Under the pieces are notes generated by a model. It saw nothing but the letters and a program-made list of their open reading frames with translations, had not been told where the DNA came from and did no database searches. Position numbers and translations under genes: made by a program. A DNA stretch of 35,106 nucleotides from an uncultured Alphaproteobacteria bacterium (GTDB taxonomy: Bacteria; Pseudomonadota; Alphaproteobacteria; Caulobacterales; Caulobacteraceae), in NCBI GenBank assembly GCA_903909375.1, contig CAIVVM010000067.1, forward strand, positions 1-35,106, read 5' to 3'. Positions 24,962 through 32,485 of this stretch are shown here, piece after piece (the stretch's first letter is position 1; each line of letters starts with the position of its first letter).

Positions 24962-26452
24962 ATGGCCATGGAACACTTTGACGTCGGGATCGTTGGCGCG
25001 GGCCTGTCCGGGATCGGCGCGGCCTATCACCTCAAGACGGCCTGCCCGGGGCGGACCTTCGCGATCTTCGAGGGTCGCGACGCCATAGGCGGCACCTGGG
25101 ACCTGTTCCGTTATCCCGGCATTCGCTCCGACAGCGATATGTACACGCTTGGTTACGCGTTCAAACCCTGGACTGAAGCCAAGGCCATCGCCGATGGACC
25201 GTCGATCCTGAAGTACGTCCGTGAGACTGCCCGGGAGAACGGCATCGAGAAGGCCATCCGCTTCGGCCACAAGATCAGGCGGGCCGACTGGTCTACGGCC
25301 GACGCACTCTGGACTGTCGAGGCCGAGGTGGCGGGCAAGTCCGTCCGCTACACCTGCAACTTCCTGTTCCTGTGCGGCGGCTACTATTCCTACGATGGCG
25401 GCTATACGCCGGACTATCCGGGCGTCTCGGACTTCAAGGGCCGCCTGGTACACCCGCAACAGTGGCCCGCCGACCTGGACTATGCCGGCAAGTCGGTCGT
25501 GGTGATCGGGTCTGGCGCCACCGCCGTGACGCTGGTGCCGGAAATGGCCAGAACTGCCGCCCACGTCACCATGCTGCAACGCTCGCCCACCTACGTCGTC
25601 TCACGTCCTGCCGAGGACAAGATGGCCAATACGCTGCGCAAGTGGCTACCTGGCATGCTGGCCTACAACCTGATCCGGGCACGCAATGTCCTGGGCGGGA
25701 TGTATTTCTTCAATCTGGCGCGCAAGCGGCCTGAACAGGTCAAGGCCGGTATCATCAAGATGGTGCAGGACGAACTGGGTCCGGACTACGACGTCGCCAC
25801 CCACTTCACGCCGACCTACAACCCCTGGGACCAGAGGCTCTGCCTGGTCCCCGACGCCGACATGTTCAAGGAGATCAAGGCTGGCCGCGCGTCCGTCGTA
25901 ACCGACCATATCGACACCTTCACCAACGACGGTATCCGGCTGAAATCGGGGCAGGAACTCAAGGCGGACATCATTGTCTCGGCGACGGGGCTGGTGCTGG
26001 AAGTCTGGAACGGCATCGACGTTTCTGTCGACGGTCGCCATATCGATGCCGCCTCGACACTCAGTTACAAGGGCATGATGTATGAGGGCGTGCCGAACCT
26101 GGCCTCGGCCTTCGGCTACACCAATGCATCGTGGACCCTGAAGTGCGACCTGACCTGTGAGTATGTCTGCCGCCTGCTCAATCATCTGAAGAAGACGGGC
26201 GCGCGCCAGGCTGTGCCGGTTAATGACGATCCGAACATCGAGTTTGAGCCCTGGCTGGATTTTTCGTCGGGTTATGTGCAACGGGCCATGGCCAAGTTCC
26301 CGAAACAGGGGACGAAGGTTCCCTGGAAGCTGGACCAGAACTACGCCAAGGACCTGATGAGCCTGCGCTATTCCAAGCTGGAGGACGGCGTGTTGCGGTT
26401 CTCCAGCCCTTCGGTGAGGGCCAGCGAAAAGCCGACCCGGATCGCGGCCTGA
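24962..26452 (+). CDS. Type I Baeyer-Villiger monooxygenase / flavin-containing monooxygenase
   Basis: A 496-residue FAD and NADPH enzyme. The FAD Rossmann motif GAGLSG is at residues 12-17, GGTWD at 43-47, and the NADPH motif GSGATA at 183-188. The fingerprint FxGxxxHxxxWP is present as FKGRLVHPQQWP (158-169), which marks Baeyer-Villiger monooxygenases. EthA-like ketone oxygenases look most similar by general layout. It would insert oxygen next to a ketone, giving an ester or lactone. The start at 24962 (MAMEHF) could instead be the ATG 6 bases downstream. It lies 70 bases after the kinase gene, probably in the same transcript. Confidence 0.93.
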   Translation: MAMEHFDVGIVGAGLSGIGAAYHLKTACPGRTFAIFEGRDAIGGTWDLFRYPGIRSDSDMYTLGYAFKPWTEAKAIADGPSILKYVRETARENGIEKAIRFGHKIRRADWSTADALWTVEAEVAGKSVRYTCNFLFLCGGYYSYDGGYTPDYPGVSDFKGRLVHPQQWPADLDYAGKSVVVIGSGATAVTLVPEMARTAAHVTMLQRSPTYVVSRPAEDKMANTLRKWLPGMLAYNLIRARNVLGGMYFFNLARKRPEQVKAGIIKMVQDELGPDYDVATHFTPTYNPWDQRLCLVPDADMFKEIKAGRASVVTDHIDTFTNDGIRLKSGQELKADIIVSATGLVLEVWNGIDVSVDGRHIDAASTLSYKGMMYEGVPNLASAFGYTNASWTLKCDLTCEYVCRLLNHLKKTGARQAVPVNDDPNIEFEPWLDFSSGYVQRAMAKFPKQGTKVPWKLDQNYAKDLMSLRYSKLEDGVLRFSSPSVRASEKPTRIAA

Positions 26453-26518
26453 GCCGGCGGAGGTCTTCGTCGGGGTGGGGGGTGTCGCGTGATCTGGCAG
26501 GTTGGCAAGGGGCGCCGT

Positions 26519-26980
26519 ATGCGCCTGACCCTCGGGCAGAAGATCACGTTCGTGATCGCAGGCGCCATCATCGTGGCGCTGCCAGCCTGGGTGATCGGCG
26601 GGACCTACCTCAAGGACCGTAACGCCGCGCTCGCGCTGTCACGCAGCTGGACCATAGAGGGTCCGCCATGCCCGGCGCTGTCGGCTGCGGCGTTCCAGAA
26701 CCGTGGTTTCAAGGCGCCGAAAAGCGTCGACTATTCCGGCGTGGTGGTCTCCCGACAGTTTGGCCACATCACCTGTTCGGCGCTCCGCTATGGCCAGGCG
26801 TGGGGGCTCAGCGATTATGTCGTGTGCCAGTTCACCAGCCCCAATGTGATCAAGGTCGAGACCCGCAAGGGTGAGTGGTATTTCGCGCCGGGCATGGGAC
26901 AGCCGGTGACGATCTCCACGCCCCACGACAAGGCGCGCTGCGTACTGGCGTCGAATTTCACCCTGAATTCACGCCGCTAG
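26519..26980 (+). CDS. Membrane-anchored small protein, unknown function
   Basis: A 153-residue protein with an N-terminal hydrophobic span (about residues 10-29) and a periplasmic part of about 120 residues. The latter has four cysteines (in PPCPAL, ITCSAL, VVCQF and ARCVLAS), which could form two disulfides. No domain is recognised. The ATG at 26519 is chosen because AAGGGG lies 6 bases before it; a GTG at 26489 would add ten residues. It follows the Baeyer-Villiger gene by 66 bases and precedes the glutathione transferase gene. Confidence 0.7.
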   Translation: MRLTLGQKITFVIAGAIIVALPAWVIGGTYLKDRNAALALSRSWTIEGPPCPALSAAAFQNRGFKAPKSVDYSGVVVSRQFGHITCSALRYGQAWGLSDYVVCQFTSPNVIKVETRKGEWYFAPGMGQPVTISTPHDKARCVLASNFTLNSRR

Positions 26981-27043
26981 TGGTTCCGCGCCGAACGAGG
27001 CGCGTGCTACGACATCGATCAAACAGGAAGGAAATCCCCAGAA

Positions 27044-27658
27044 ATGAAACTCTACACCTCCGTCGGCCCCAATCCGCGGGTCGTGACGATGTTCATGGCC
27101 GAGAAGGGCATTACGCTCGACATGGTCACGGTTGATATTCGCGGCGGCGAGAACCGCCAGGAGGCCTTTCTGAAGGTAAACCCTTCGGGCCAGAGCCCGT
27201 CGCTCGAGCTCGATGACGGCTCGAACCTCAATGAGATCACCGCGATATGCGAGTATCTCGACGAGAAAAACCCTGGCGCCTCGCTGATCGGCGCCACGGC
27301 GGAAGAGCGGGCCGTAACCCGCATGTGGACCCGCCGGGTTGACCTCAAGGTCTGCGAGCCCCTGGCCAATGGCTTCCGCTTTGGCGAAGGCCTGCCCATG
27401 TTCCAGAGCCGTATGCGTTGCCTGCCCGACGCCTCGCCTGGCCTGAAGGCGATCGCTCAGGACGGCATCCAGTGGTTCGAAAACAACTTCCAGGGCCCCT
27501 GGCTTGCCGGTGACCGCTTCACCCTGGCCGATGTTCTGCTGTTCTGCTTCCTGGACTTCGGCGCCGTGGTCGGCCAGCCCCTGGACCCGAAGTTCGTGAA
27601 GATCAACGACTGGTTCAACCGCGTGAAGGCGCGCCCCAGCGTGGCGGCCAGCGCCTAA
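27044..27658 (+). CDS. Glutathione S-transferase family protein
   Basis: A 204-residue protein with a thioredoxin-fold N-terminal half (MKLYTSVGPNPRVVTMFMAEKG; NPSGQSPSLELDDG; NEITAICEYLDEK) and an all-helical C-terminal half (GPWLAGDRFTLADVLLFCFLDF). SPSLEL and the N-E-I-T-A-I stretch correspond to the glutathione-binding cis-Pro and Ser/Ala-Ile positions. It may conjugate electrophiles formed by the nearby oxygenases. A strong ribosome binding site, AGGAAGGAAA, lies before the ATG at 27044. Its TAA stop (27656-27658) overlaps the stop of the convergent ligase gene. Confidence 0.9.
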   Translation: MKLYTSVGPNPRVVTMFMAEKGITLDMVTVDIRGGENRQEAFLKVNPSGQSPSLELDDGSNLNEITAICEYLDEKNPGASLIGATAEERAVTRMWTRRVDLKVCEPLANGFRFGEGLPMFQSRMRCLPDASPGLKAIAQDGIQWFENNFQGPWLAGDRFTLADVLLFCFLDFGAVVGQPLDPKFVKINDWFNRVKARPSVAASA

Positions 27659-29214
27659 CCCACCTTGCGGTCGCGGCCCTCCCAGTAGGGCTTGCGAAGT
27701 TCACGCCGCAGAACCTTGCCGGATGGATTGCGGGGCAGGGCGTCAACGAAGTCCACGGACTTCGGCGCCTTGTAACCCGCGATCCGTTCCCGGGCCCATG
27801 CGATGATGTCGGCGGGGTCGGGCCGTGGGCCGGGAGCAGCCACGACGATGGCTTTCACCGCCTCGCCCCAACGGTCGTCCGGCACGCCGATCACGGCGGC
27901 GTCCGCGACACCCGGGCAGCCCAGGATCGCGTTCTCCACCTCGGCCGGATAGACGTTCTCGCCACCGGAGACGATCATGTCCTTCACCCGGTCGTGGACG
28001 AAGAAATAGCCATCGGCGTTCTGGTATCCGGCGTCGCCGGTGCGCAGCCAGCCATCGGGCCGGATGGTTTCGGCGGTGGCCTCGGGGCGGTTCCAGTACC
28101 CGGCCATCACGATGGGGCCGCGGATCTGGATCTCGCCGATCTCGCCGACGGGAACCTCGTTGCCGTCCTCGTCGGCAATCCGGGTCTCCAGGGACGCCCA
28201 GGATCTGCCGCAGGCGCGCAACAGTTCGCCCTGGTGATCCTTTGGCGCCAGGGTGGTGCCCGCGCCCGTGGTCTCGGTCATGCCGTAGAACTGGATGAAG
28301 CCACAGCCGAACGTCTTCGTAGCCCTGGCCAGCACAGCCTCGGAGATCGGCGACGCGCCGTAGGATACGGACTTCAGGCTGGAGAAATTGGTGCTCTCGA
28401 CGCCCGGCGTCTGCAGCAGCGCATTGATCATCACCGGCGCCAGGAAGACGTGGGCGACCCGTTCCGCAGCCATCGCCTGCAGGACCTTCGGCGGTACGAA
28501 GTCCGCCTGCAACACCAGCCGCCCGCCAGCGGCCAGGCCGGCGAAGCTGATGTTGGTGCCGGCCACGTGGAACATCGGCATCAGGATCAGCACGGTGTCG
28601 TCCGCTTCGTAGGAAAAGCCCTCGACCTGATGGCGCAGTTCCATGAAGGCCGAGTAGTTCCGGTTGGTCAGCCGCACCCCCTTGGGCAGTCCGGTGGTGC
28701 CCGAGGTGTAGAGCTGCAGCACGTCGTCGTCTGCGCTCGGCGCCGTCAGGCCGGGGACCGATGCGGCATCGCGCAGCCCCGCGTAGTCGTCGAACACCGG
28801 GTGCTCGCCGCCAACGCCTACGACCCGGATCGGCCGGTCGATCTCGGCGACAATAGCCTCGGCAGCGGCGTAGAATTCCGGCGTAACGAAGAACAGGTCC
28901 GCTCCGGAATCCTTCAGGATGAAGGCGATCTCCGGGTTGGCCAGCCGTGTGTTGATTGGCGCGAAGCAGGCGCGAACCTTGGCCACGCCGAAGAAGATTT
29001 CGAACCAGGCTTCCGAGGGGCGACCCAGCCAGGCGACTCGGTCGCCGGTCTTGACGCCCAGGTCCTGCAACATGCCTGCGACCTTGTCGGATCGTCGGTC
29101 CAGTTCGGCATAGGTCAGATCGCGACCCTCGAAGGCGATGGCGACGTGGTTGGCCCGACCCACGCCGTGGACGCGCGGAATGTCGGTGAGAAGCTGGATA
29201 GGATCGTCGGTCAT
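27655..29214 (-). CDS. Acyl-CoA synthetase (AMP-dependent)
   Basis: A 519-residue ANL-superfamily ligase that activates a carboxylic acid as acyl-AMP and then the CoA thioester. The P-loop is YTSGTTGLPKGV (169-180), the adenine/acid motif FYGMTETTG, the hinge GWLRTGDAGYQNADGYFFVHDRVKD, and the catalytic Lys is Lys500 (PRNPSGKVLRR). Substrate chain type cannot be read from the sequence; medium/long-chain or aromatic acids are possible. It lies 73 bases downstream of kynureninase on the same strand, so it may be co-transcribed. Its TAG stop shares the CTAA block 27655-27658 with the convergent glutathione transferase gene. Confidence 0.93.
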   Translation of the reverse strand: MTDDPIQLLTDIPRVHGVGRANHVAIAFEGRDLTYAELDRRSDKVAGMLQDLGVKTGDRVAWLGRPSEAWFEIFFGVAKVRACFAPINTRLANPEIAFILKDSGADLFFVTPEFYAAAEAIVAEIDRPIRVVGVGGEHPVFDDYAGLRDAASVPGLTAPSADDDVLQLYTSGTTGLPKGVRLTNRNYSAFMELRHQVEGFSYEADDTVLILMPMFHVAGTNISFAGLAAGGRLVLQADFVPPKVLQAMAAERVAHVFLAPVMINALLQTPGVESTNFSSLKSVSYGASPISEAVLARATKTFGCGFIQFYGMTETTGAGTTLAPKDHQGELLRACGRSWASLETRIADEDGNEVPVGEIGEIQIRGPIVMAGYWNRPEATAETIRPDGWLRTGDAGYQNADGYFFVHDRVKDMIVSGGENVYPAEVENAILGCPGVADAAVIGVPDDRWGEAVKAIVVAAPGPRPDPADIIAWARERIAGYKAPKSVDFVDALPRNPSGKVLRRELRKPYWEGRDRKVG

Positions 29215-29287
29215 CTGGATCTGCGTTTCCCTTGGTGTTGTTCTGTTGCGTTGAAGATAGGAAGCGTCGGGCCCGACGCCAGCCTGA

Positions 29288-30514
29288 TCAGGTCACCCTG
29301 GCGCGTTCTTGAAATGCGCCAAGCAGATGTTCCCCGCTGGCCAGGATCTTTCGCATCACCTCCACCGCATCCCAGACGTCCACATAGCGCAGGAAAAGCG
29401 GTGAGAAGCCAAAGCGCGCGATGTCGGGGTCTCGGAAGTCACCGATCACGCCGCGCGCGATCAGGGCCTGGACCAGGGCGTAGCCCTGGGGGTGCGCCCA
29501 GGACACGTGAAGGCCGCGATCCTCCATCCTGCGTGGCCCCTGCAGGCTCAGCCCATGACCGGCGCAGCGGCTTTCCACAAGCTGGATGAAGAGGGCGCAG
29601 AGCGCCAAACCCTTCTGTTCGATCGCCCGGGGGCCGGCCGCCAGCAGCGGTTCAACGCTGGCCTCGAGGGCTGCCAGACCTAGAATGGCCGGCGTGCCGC
29701 AGAGCTGGGCCCTGATATCGGGGGCGGGGCGATATGCAGGTTCAAATGCAAAGGGCGCCGCATGTCCCATCCAGCCGGACAGGGGCGACCTGATCGCCGC
29801 CTGATGCCCTTCCGCGACGAACAGGAAGGCGGGCGCACCGGGACCGCCGTTGAAATACTTGTAGCCGCACCCCACTGCCAGGTCGGCCTTCGCCCCGTTG
29901 AGATCGATCGCCAGCGCCCCGGCCGTATGGCTGAGATCCCAGAGCGCCAGAGCGCCCCTTTCGTGAGCGGCGGCCGTCACGCCTGCAAGGTCGTGCCGGC
30001 GCGCAGTCTTGTAGTGAACGTGGGTGAGGACGACGGCAGCGGTGTCATCATTGATGGCGGCAAGTACTTCGTCGGGCTCCACTACCTTCAGCGTCGCGCC
30101 ACTGAGGGCGGCCAGCCCCTCCAGCACATAGATGTCCGTCGGGAAGTTGTCGTTTTCCGTTACCAGGGTTCGGCGACCCGGGCGGAGCGACAGGGCGCCA
30201 GCCGCCAGTTTGAAGAGGTTCACCGAGGTGGAGTCCGCCGCAATCACCTCGTGCGCCCGGGCGCCGATCAGCCCGGCGATCTTGCCGCCCACCCGCTGCG
30301 GCGCGTCGATCCAGCCGGCGGCGTTCCAGCTGGTGATCAGCCCGCGCCCCCACTCCTGGTGCATCACCTCCGCCAACCGCGCCGCGGCTGGGCGGGGCAG
30401 GGGCCCCAGTGAATTACCGTCGAGGTAGATGACGCCATCCGGAAGTTCAAACGTCTCACGGAACCCGGCCAAGGGGTCTGCGGCGTCCAGGGCCTCGGCG
30501 TCTCTGCGATCCAT
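29288..30514 (-). CDS. kynU: Kynureninase
   Basis: A 408-residue pyridoxal-phosphate enzyme that cleaves kynurenine to anthranilate and alanine. The signature YLDGNSLGPLP is at 30-40. ADSTSVNLFKL binds the cofactor phosphate, WDLSH gives Asp193 and His196, and the Schiff-base lysine is Lys219 in GCGYKYFNGGPG. The start at 30514 (MDRRDAEALDA) matches the family's distance to the LDGNSLG motif. An ATG at 30535 would add seven residues. No kynA, kynB or anthranilate-catabolic genes are in the window. Its 5' end diverges from the CocE-type hydrolase gene with 114 bases between. Confidence 0.94.
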   Translation of the reverse strand: MDRRDAEALDAADPLAGFRETFELPDGVIYLDGNSLGPLPRPAAARLAEVMHQEWGRGLITSWNAAGWIDAPQRVGGKIAGLIGARAHEVIAADSTSVNLFKLAAGALSLRPGRRTLVTENDNFPTDIYVLEGLAALSGATLKVVEPDEVLAAINDDTAAVVLTHVHYKTARRHDLAGVTAAAHERGALALWDLSHTAGALAIDLNGAKADLAVGCGYKYFNGGPGAPAFLFVAEGHQAAIRSPLSGWMGHAAPFAFEPAYRPAPDIRAQLCGTPAILGLAALEASVEPLLAAGPRAIEQKGLALCALFIQLVESRCAGHGLSLQGPRRMEDRGLHVSWAHPQGYALVQALIARGVIGDFRDPDIARFGFSPLFLRYVDVWDAVEVMRKILASGEHLLGAFQERARVT

Positions 30515-30628
30515 GCCCGGTTCTAGCCTTCGCATTTCGACGCGGAAAGGACGGCGGCGTGCGTCTATGCTTAGATGCTCGAAATTCGAAGTGGCGCGGG
30601 CGCAAAGACCCGTTCGGGGGATAACCAA

Positions 30629-32353
30629 ATGAACAGATTTTGCCGGATTGCGCTGGCGTCCGTGTCTGTGCTGGCGTTTGTGGGCGTGGCGGCGCCATTG
30701 TTGGCCCAGAAGGCGAAGCCTGCTGCGACAGCCAAGAGGGATATCTGGCCCGGTCTGCCGCCTGGCGCCGCGGAGGAATACATGACCCTCCGCGACGGCG
30801 TGCGTCTGGGCGCCAACGTCTTCAAGCCGGCGGGCAATGGCCCCTGGCCCGTCGTGCTGTCGCGCACGCCCTATCTCAAGGACGGGCGGATAAGCGAGCA
30901 GACGCCCAAGCCCGGTGAGGGCCTGGCAAAGCAGGCCAAACGCTATACCGACGCCGGCTTCGTTTTCGTCATGCAGGACGTTCGCGGCAAGGGGCGCTCT
31001 CAGGGCTTCTACACCGCCTTCGAGACCGACATCGAGGATGGCTACGATACCGTCGAGTGGGCAGCCGCCCAGCCATGGAGCAATGGCAAGGTCGGCATGA
31101 CCGGCGGCTCGGCGCTGGGCATTACCGCCAACTCCGCCGCCATGGCCGCCCCGCCGCATCTGGTGGCCAACTATGTGGTGGTCGCACCGGCCGACCGGCT
31201 GGCCTACAGCTATCCGGGCGGCGTCCTGAAGGACAAGGACACCATCGGCTGGCTGCGCGGGCAGGGGATCTCGGAGGAACAGCTCAATCGCACCCGGGCG
31301 AGATCCGTTGACGATGTCAGCTGGAACCGCGTGGCGATGACCACCAACCGCAAGTACATCCGCGTGCCGACCTACCACGTCGGCGGCTGGTACGACATTT
31401 TCAACGGCGGCACGGTCGACAACTTCGAGTTCCTGCAGAACCAGGGTTCGCCCGGCGCACGGGGAAACCAGAAGCTGATGATGGGCCCCTTTGGCCATGG
31501 CCCCTTGACCGGCGATCTGGCCTACCCGGGCAATGACCGACTGGCGCTGGGCGGCGACCAGGAGATCCGCTGGTTCGAGTACTGGCTGAAAGGTATCGAC
31601 AACGGCATCATGGACGAGCCGCCGGTCTCCTATTTCATGATGGCGGGGGCAAGGAAGGACGCCTATTCGCCGAAGAACAGGATGCTGACTTCTGCCAACT
31701 GGCCGCCCGCGTTCCGGGAAGTGCGCTACTTCCTTTCCCCAGAGGCCGGACTGACCACGAAACCACCCGGATCCCCTGAGGTAAAAGCCAGCTACCGGTT
31801 CGATCCCGCCAATCCGGTCACCACCTACGGCGGCGCCAACCTGACCTTCGAGCGAGGGCCGATGGACCAGCGCGCGGTGGGCCAGCGCCAGGACTATCTT
31901 CGCTTCCAGACTCCTGTCCTCGACAAGGACGTTGTCATCTCCGGCCCGGTGAAGATGGAACTGTATGCCGCCACCGATGGCCCCGACACGGACTTCGTGG
32001 CCAAGTTGGTGGATGTCTATCCGGATGGATACGAAGCTCTGGTGCTGGACGCCCCGATCCGCACCCGTTTCCGCAATGGGCGCATGCCCGATGCGCTCAA
32101 GCCCATGACCCCGGGCATGCCGGAGAAGCTCGTGATCGACCTTTGGCCTACCGCACTCACTTTCGAGAAAGGCCATAGGATCGCGGTCCACGTGACCTCG
32201 TCAAACGCGCCGCGCTTTGAGGTCAATCCCAACACTGGCGAGGACCCGGGCGGGAAGGCCAAACCTCGCGCGGCGGTAAACACCATCTACATGGATGCGT
32301 CGCGTCCCTCGGCTATGGTGCTGCCGGTGGTTTATCCAGCCGAAGCCAGGTAG
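30629..32353 (+). CDS. Secreted CocE/NonD-type hydrolase (X-Pro dipeptidyl-peptidase family)
   Basis: A 574-residue exported alpha/beta hydrolase. The signal peptide MNRFCRIALASVSVLAFVGV is followed by AAPLLAQ, cleaved probably around residue 26. The hydrolase core has TPYLKDG, VMQDVRGKGRSQG and a nucleophile at Ser161 within MTGGSALG. Asp in GGWYDIFNGG and His in MGPFGHG complete the triad. A C-terminal jelly-roll (about 370-574) is typical for the PepX C-terminal domain. Relatives hydrolyse acyl esters, glutaryl amides or X-Pro peptides; none can be preferred. The ATG at 30629 is set by the signal peptide and a GGGGG run about 6 bases upstream. Confidence 0.9.
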   Translation: MNRFCRIALASVSVLAFVGVAAPLLAQKAKPAATAKRDIWPGLPPGAAEEYMTLRDGVRLGANVFKPAGNGPWPVVLSRTPYLKDGRISEQTPKPGEGLAKQAKRYTDAGFVFVMQDVRGKGRSQGFYTAFETDIEDGYDTVEWAAAQPWSNGKVGMTGGSALGITANSAAMAAPPHLVANYVVVAPADRLAYSYPGGVLKDKDTIGWLRGQGISEEQLNRTRARSVDDVSWNRVAMTTNRKYIRVPTYHVGGWYDIFNGGTVDNFEFLQNQGSPGARGNQKLMMGPFGHGPLTGDLAYPGNDRLALGGDQEIRWFEYWLKGIDNGIMDEPPVSYFMMAGARKDAYSPKNRMLTSANWPPAFREVRYFLSPEAGLTTKPPGSPEVKASYRFDPANPVTTYGGANLTFERGPMDQRAVGQRQDYLRFQTPVLDKDVVISGPVKMELYAATDGPDTDFVAKLVDVYPDGYEALVLDAPIRTRFRNGRMPDALKPMTPGMPEKLVIDLWPTALTFEKGHRIAVHVTSSNAPRFEVNPNTGEDPGGKAKPRAAVNTIYMDASRPSAMVLPVVYPAEAR

Positions 32354-32485
32354 CGCGCCGCCGCCCCGAGGTCCGGGCCATCACTTCGCTGCATCCTTTG
32401 AGCGAGTAACGCGTTGTCGAGCGGCGCCCCGTCTGTCACAGGCAGGGGTCTACGATCAGACCTGACCCTCTGGGAACTCCGTCGA

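Noticed and set aside
28000..29589. Plus-strand open frame of about 530 codons antisense to the acyl-CoA ligase
   Set aside because: It is the mirror of the ligase frame with arginine/glycine-rich, motif-free translation and crosses two unrelated gene boundaries.
30515..32191. Open N-terminal extension of kynureninase across the CocE-type gene
   Set aside because: The extension is the antisense of the hydrolase gene. Kynureninase family members start near position 30514, and the signal-peptide gene on the plus strand is well supported.
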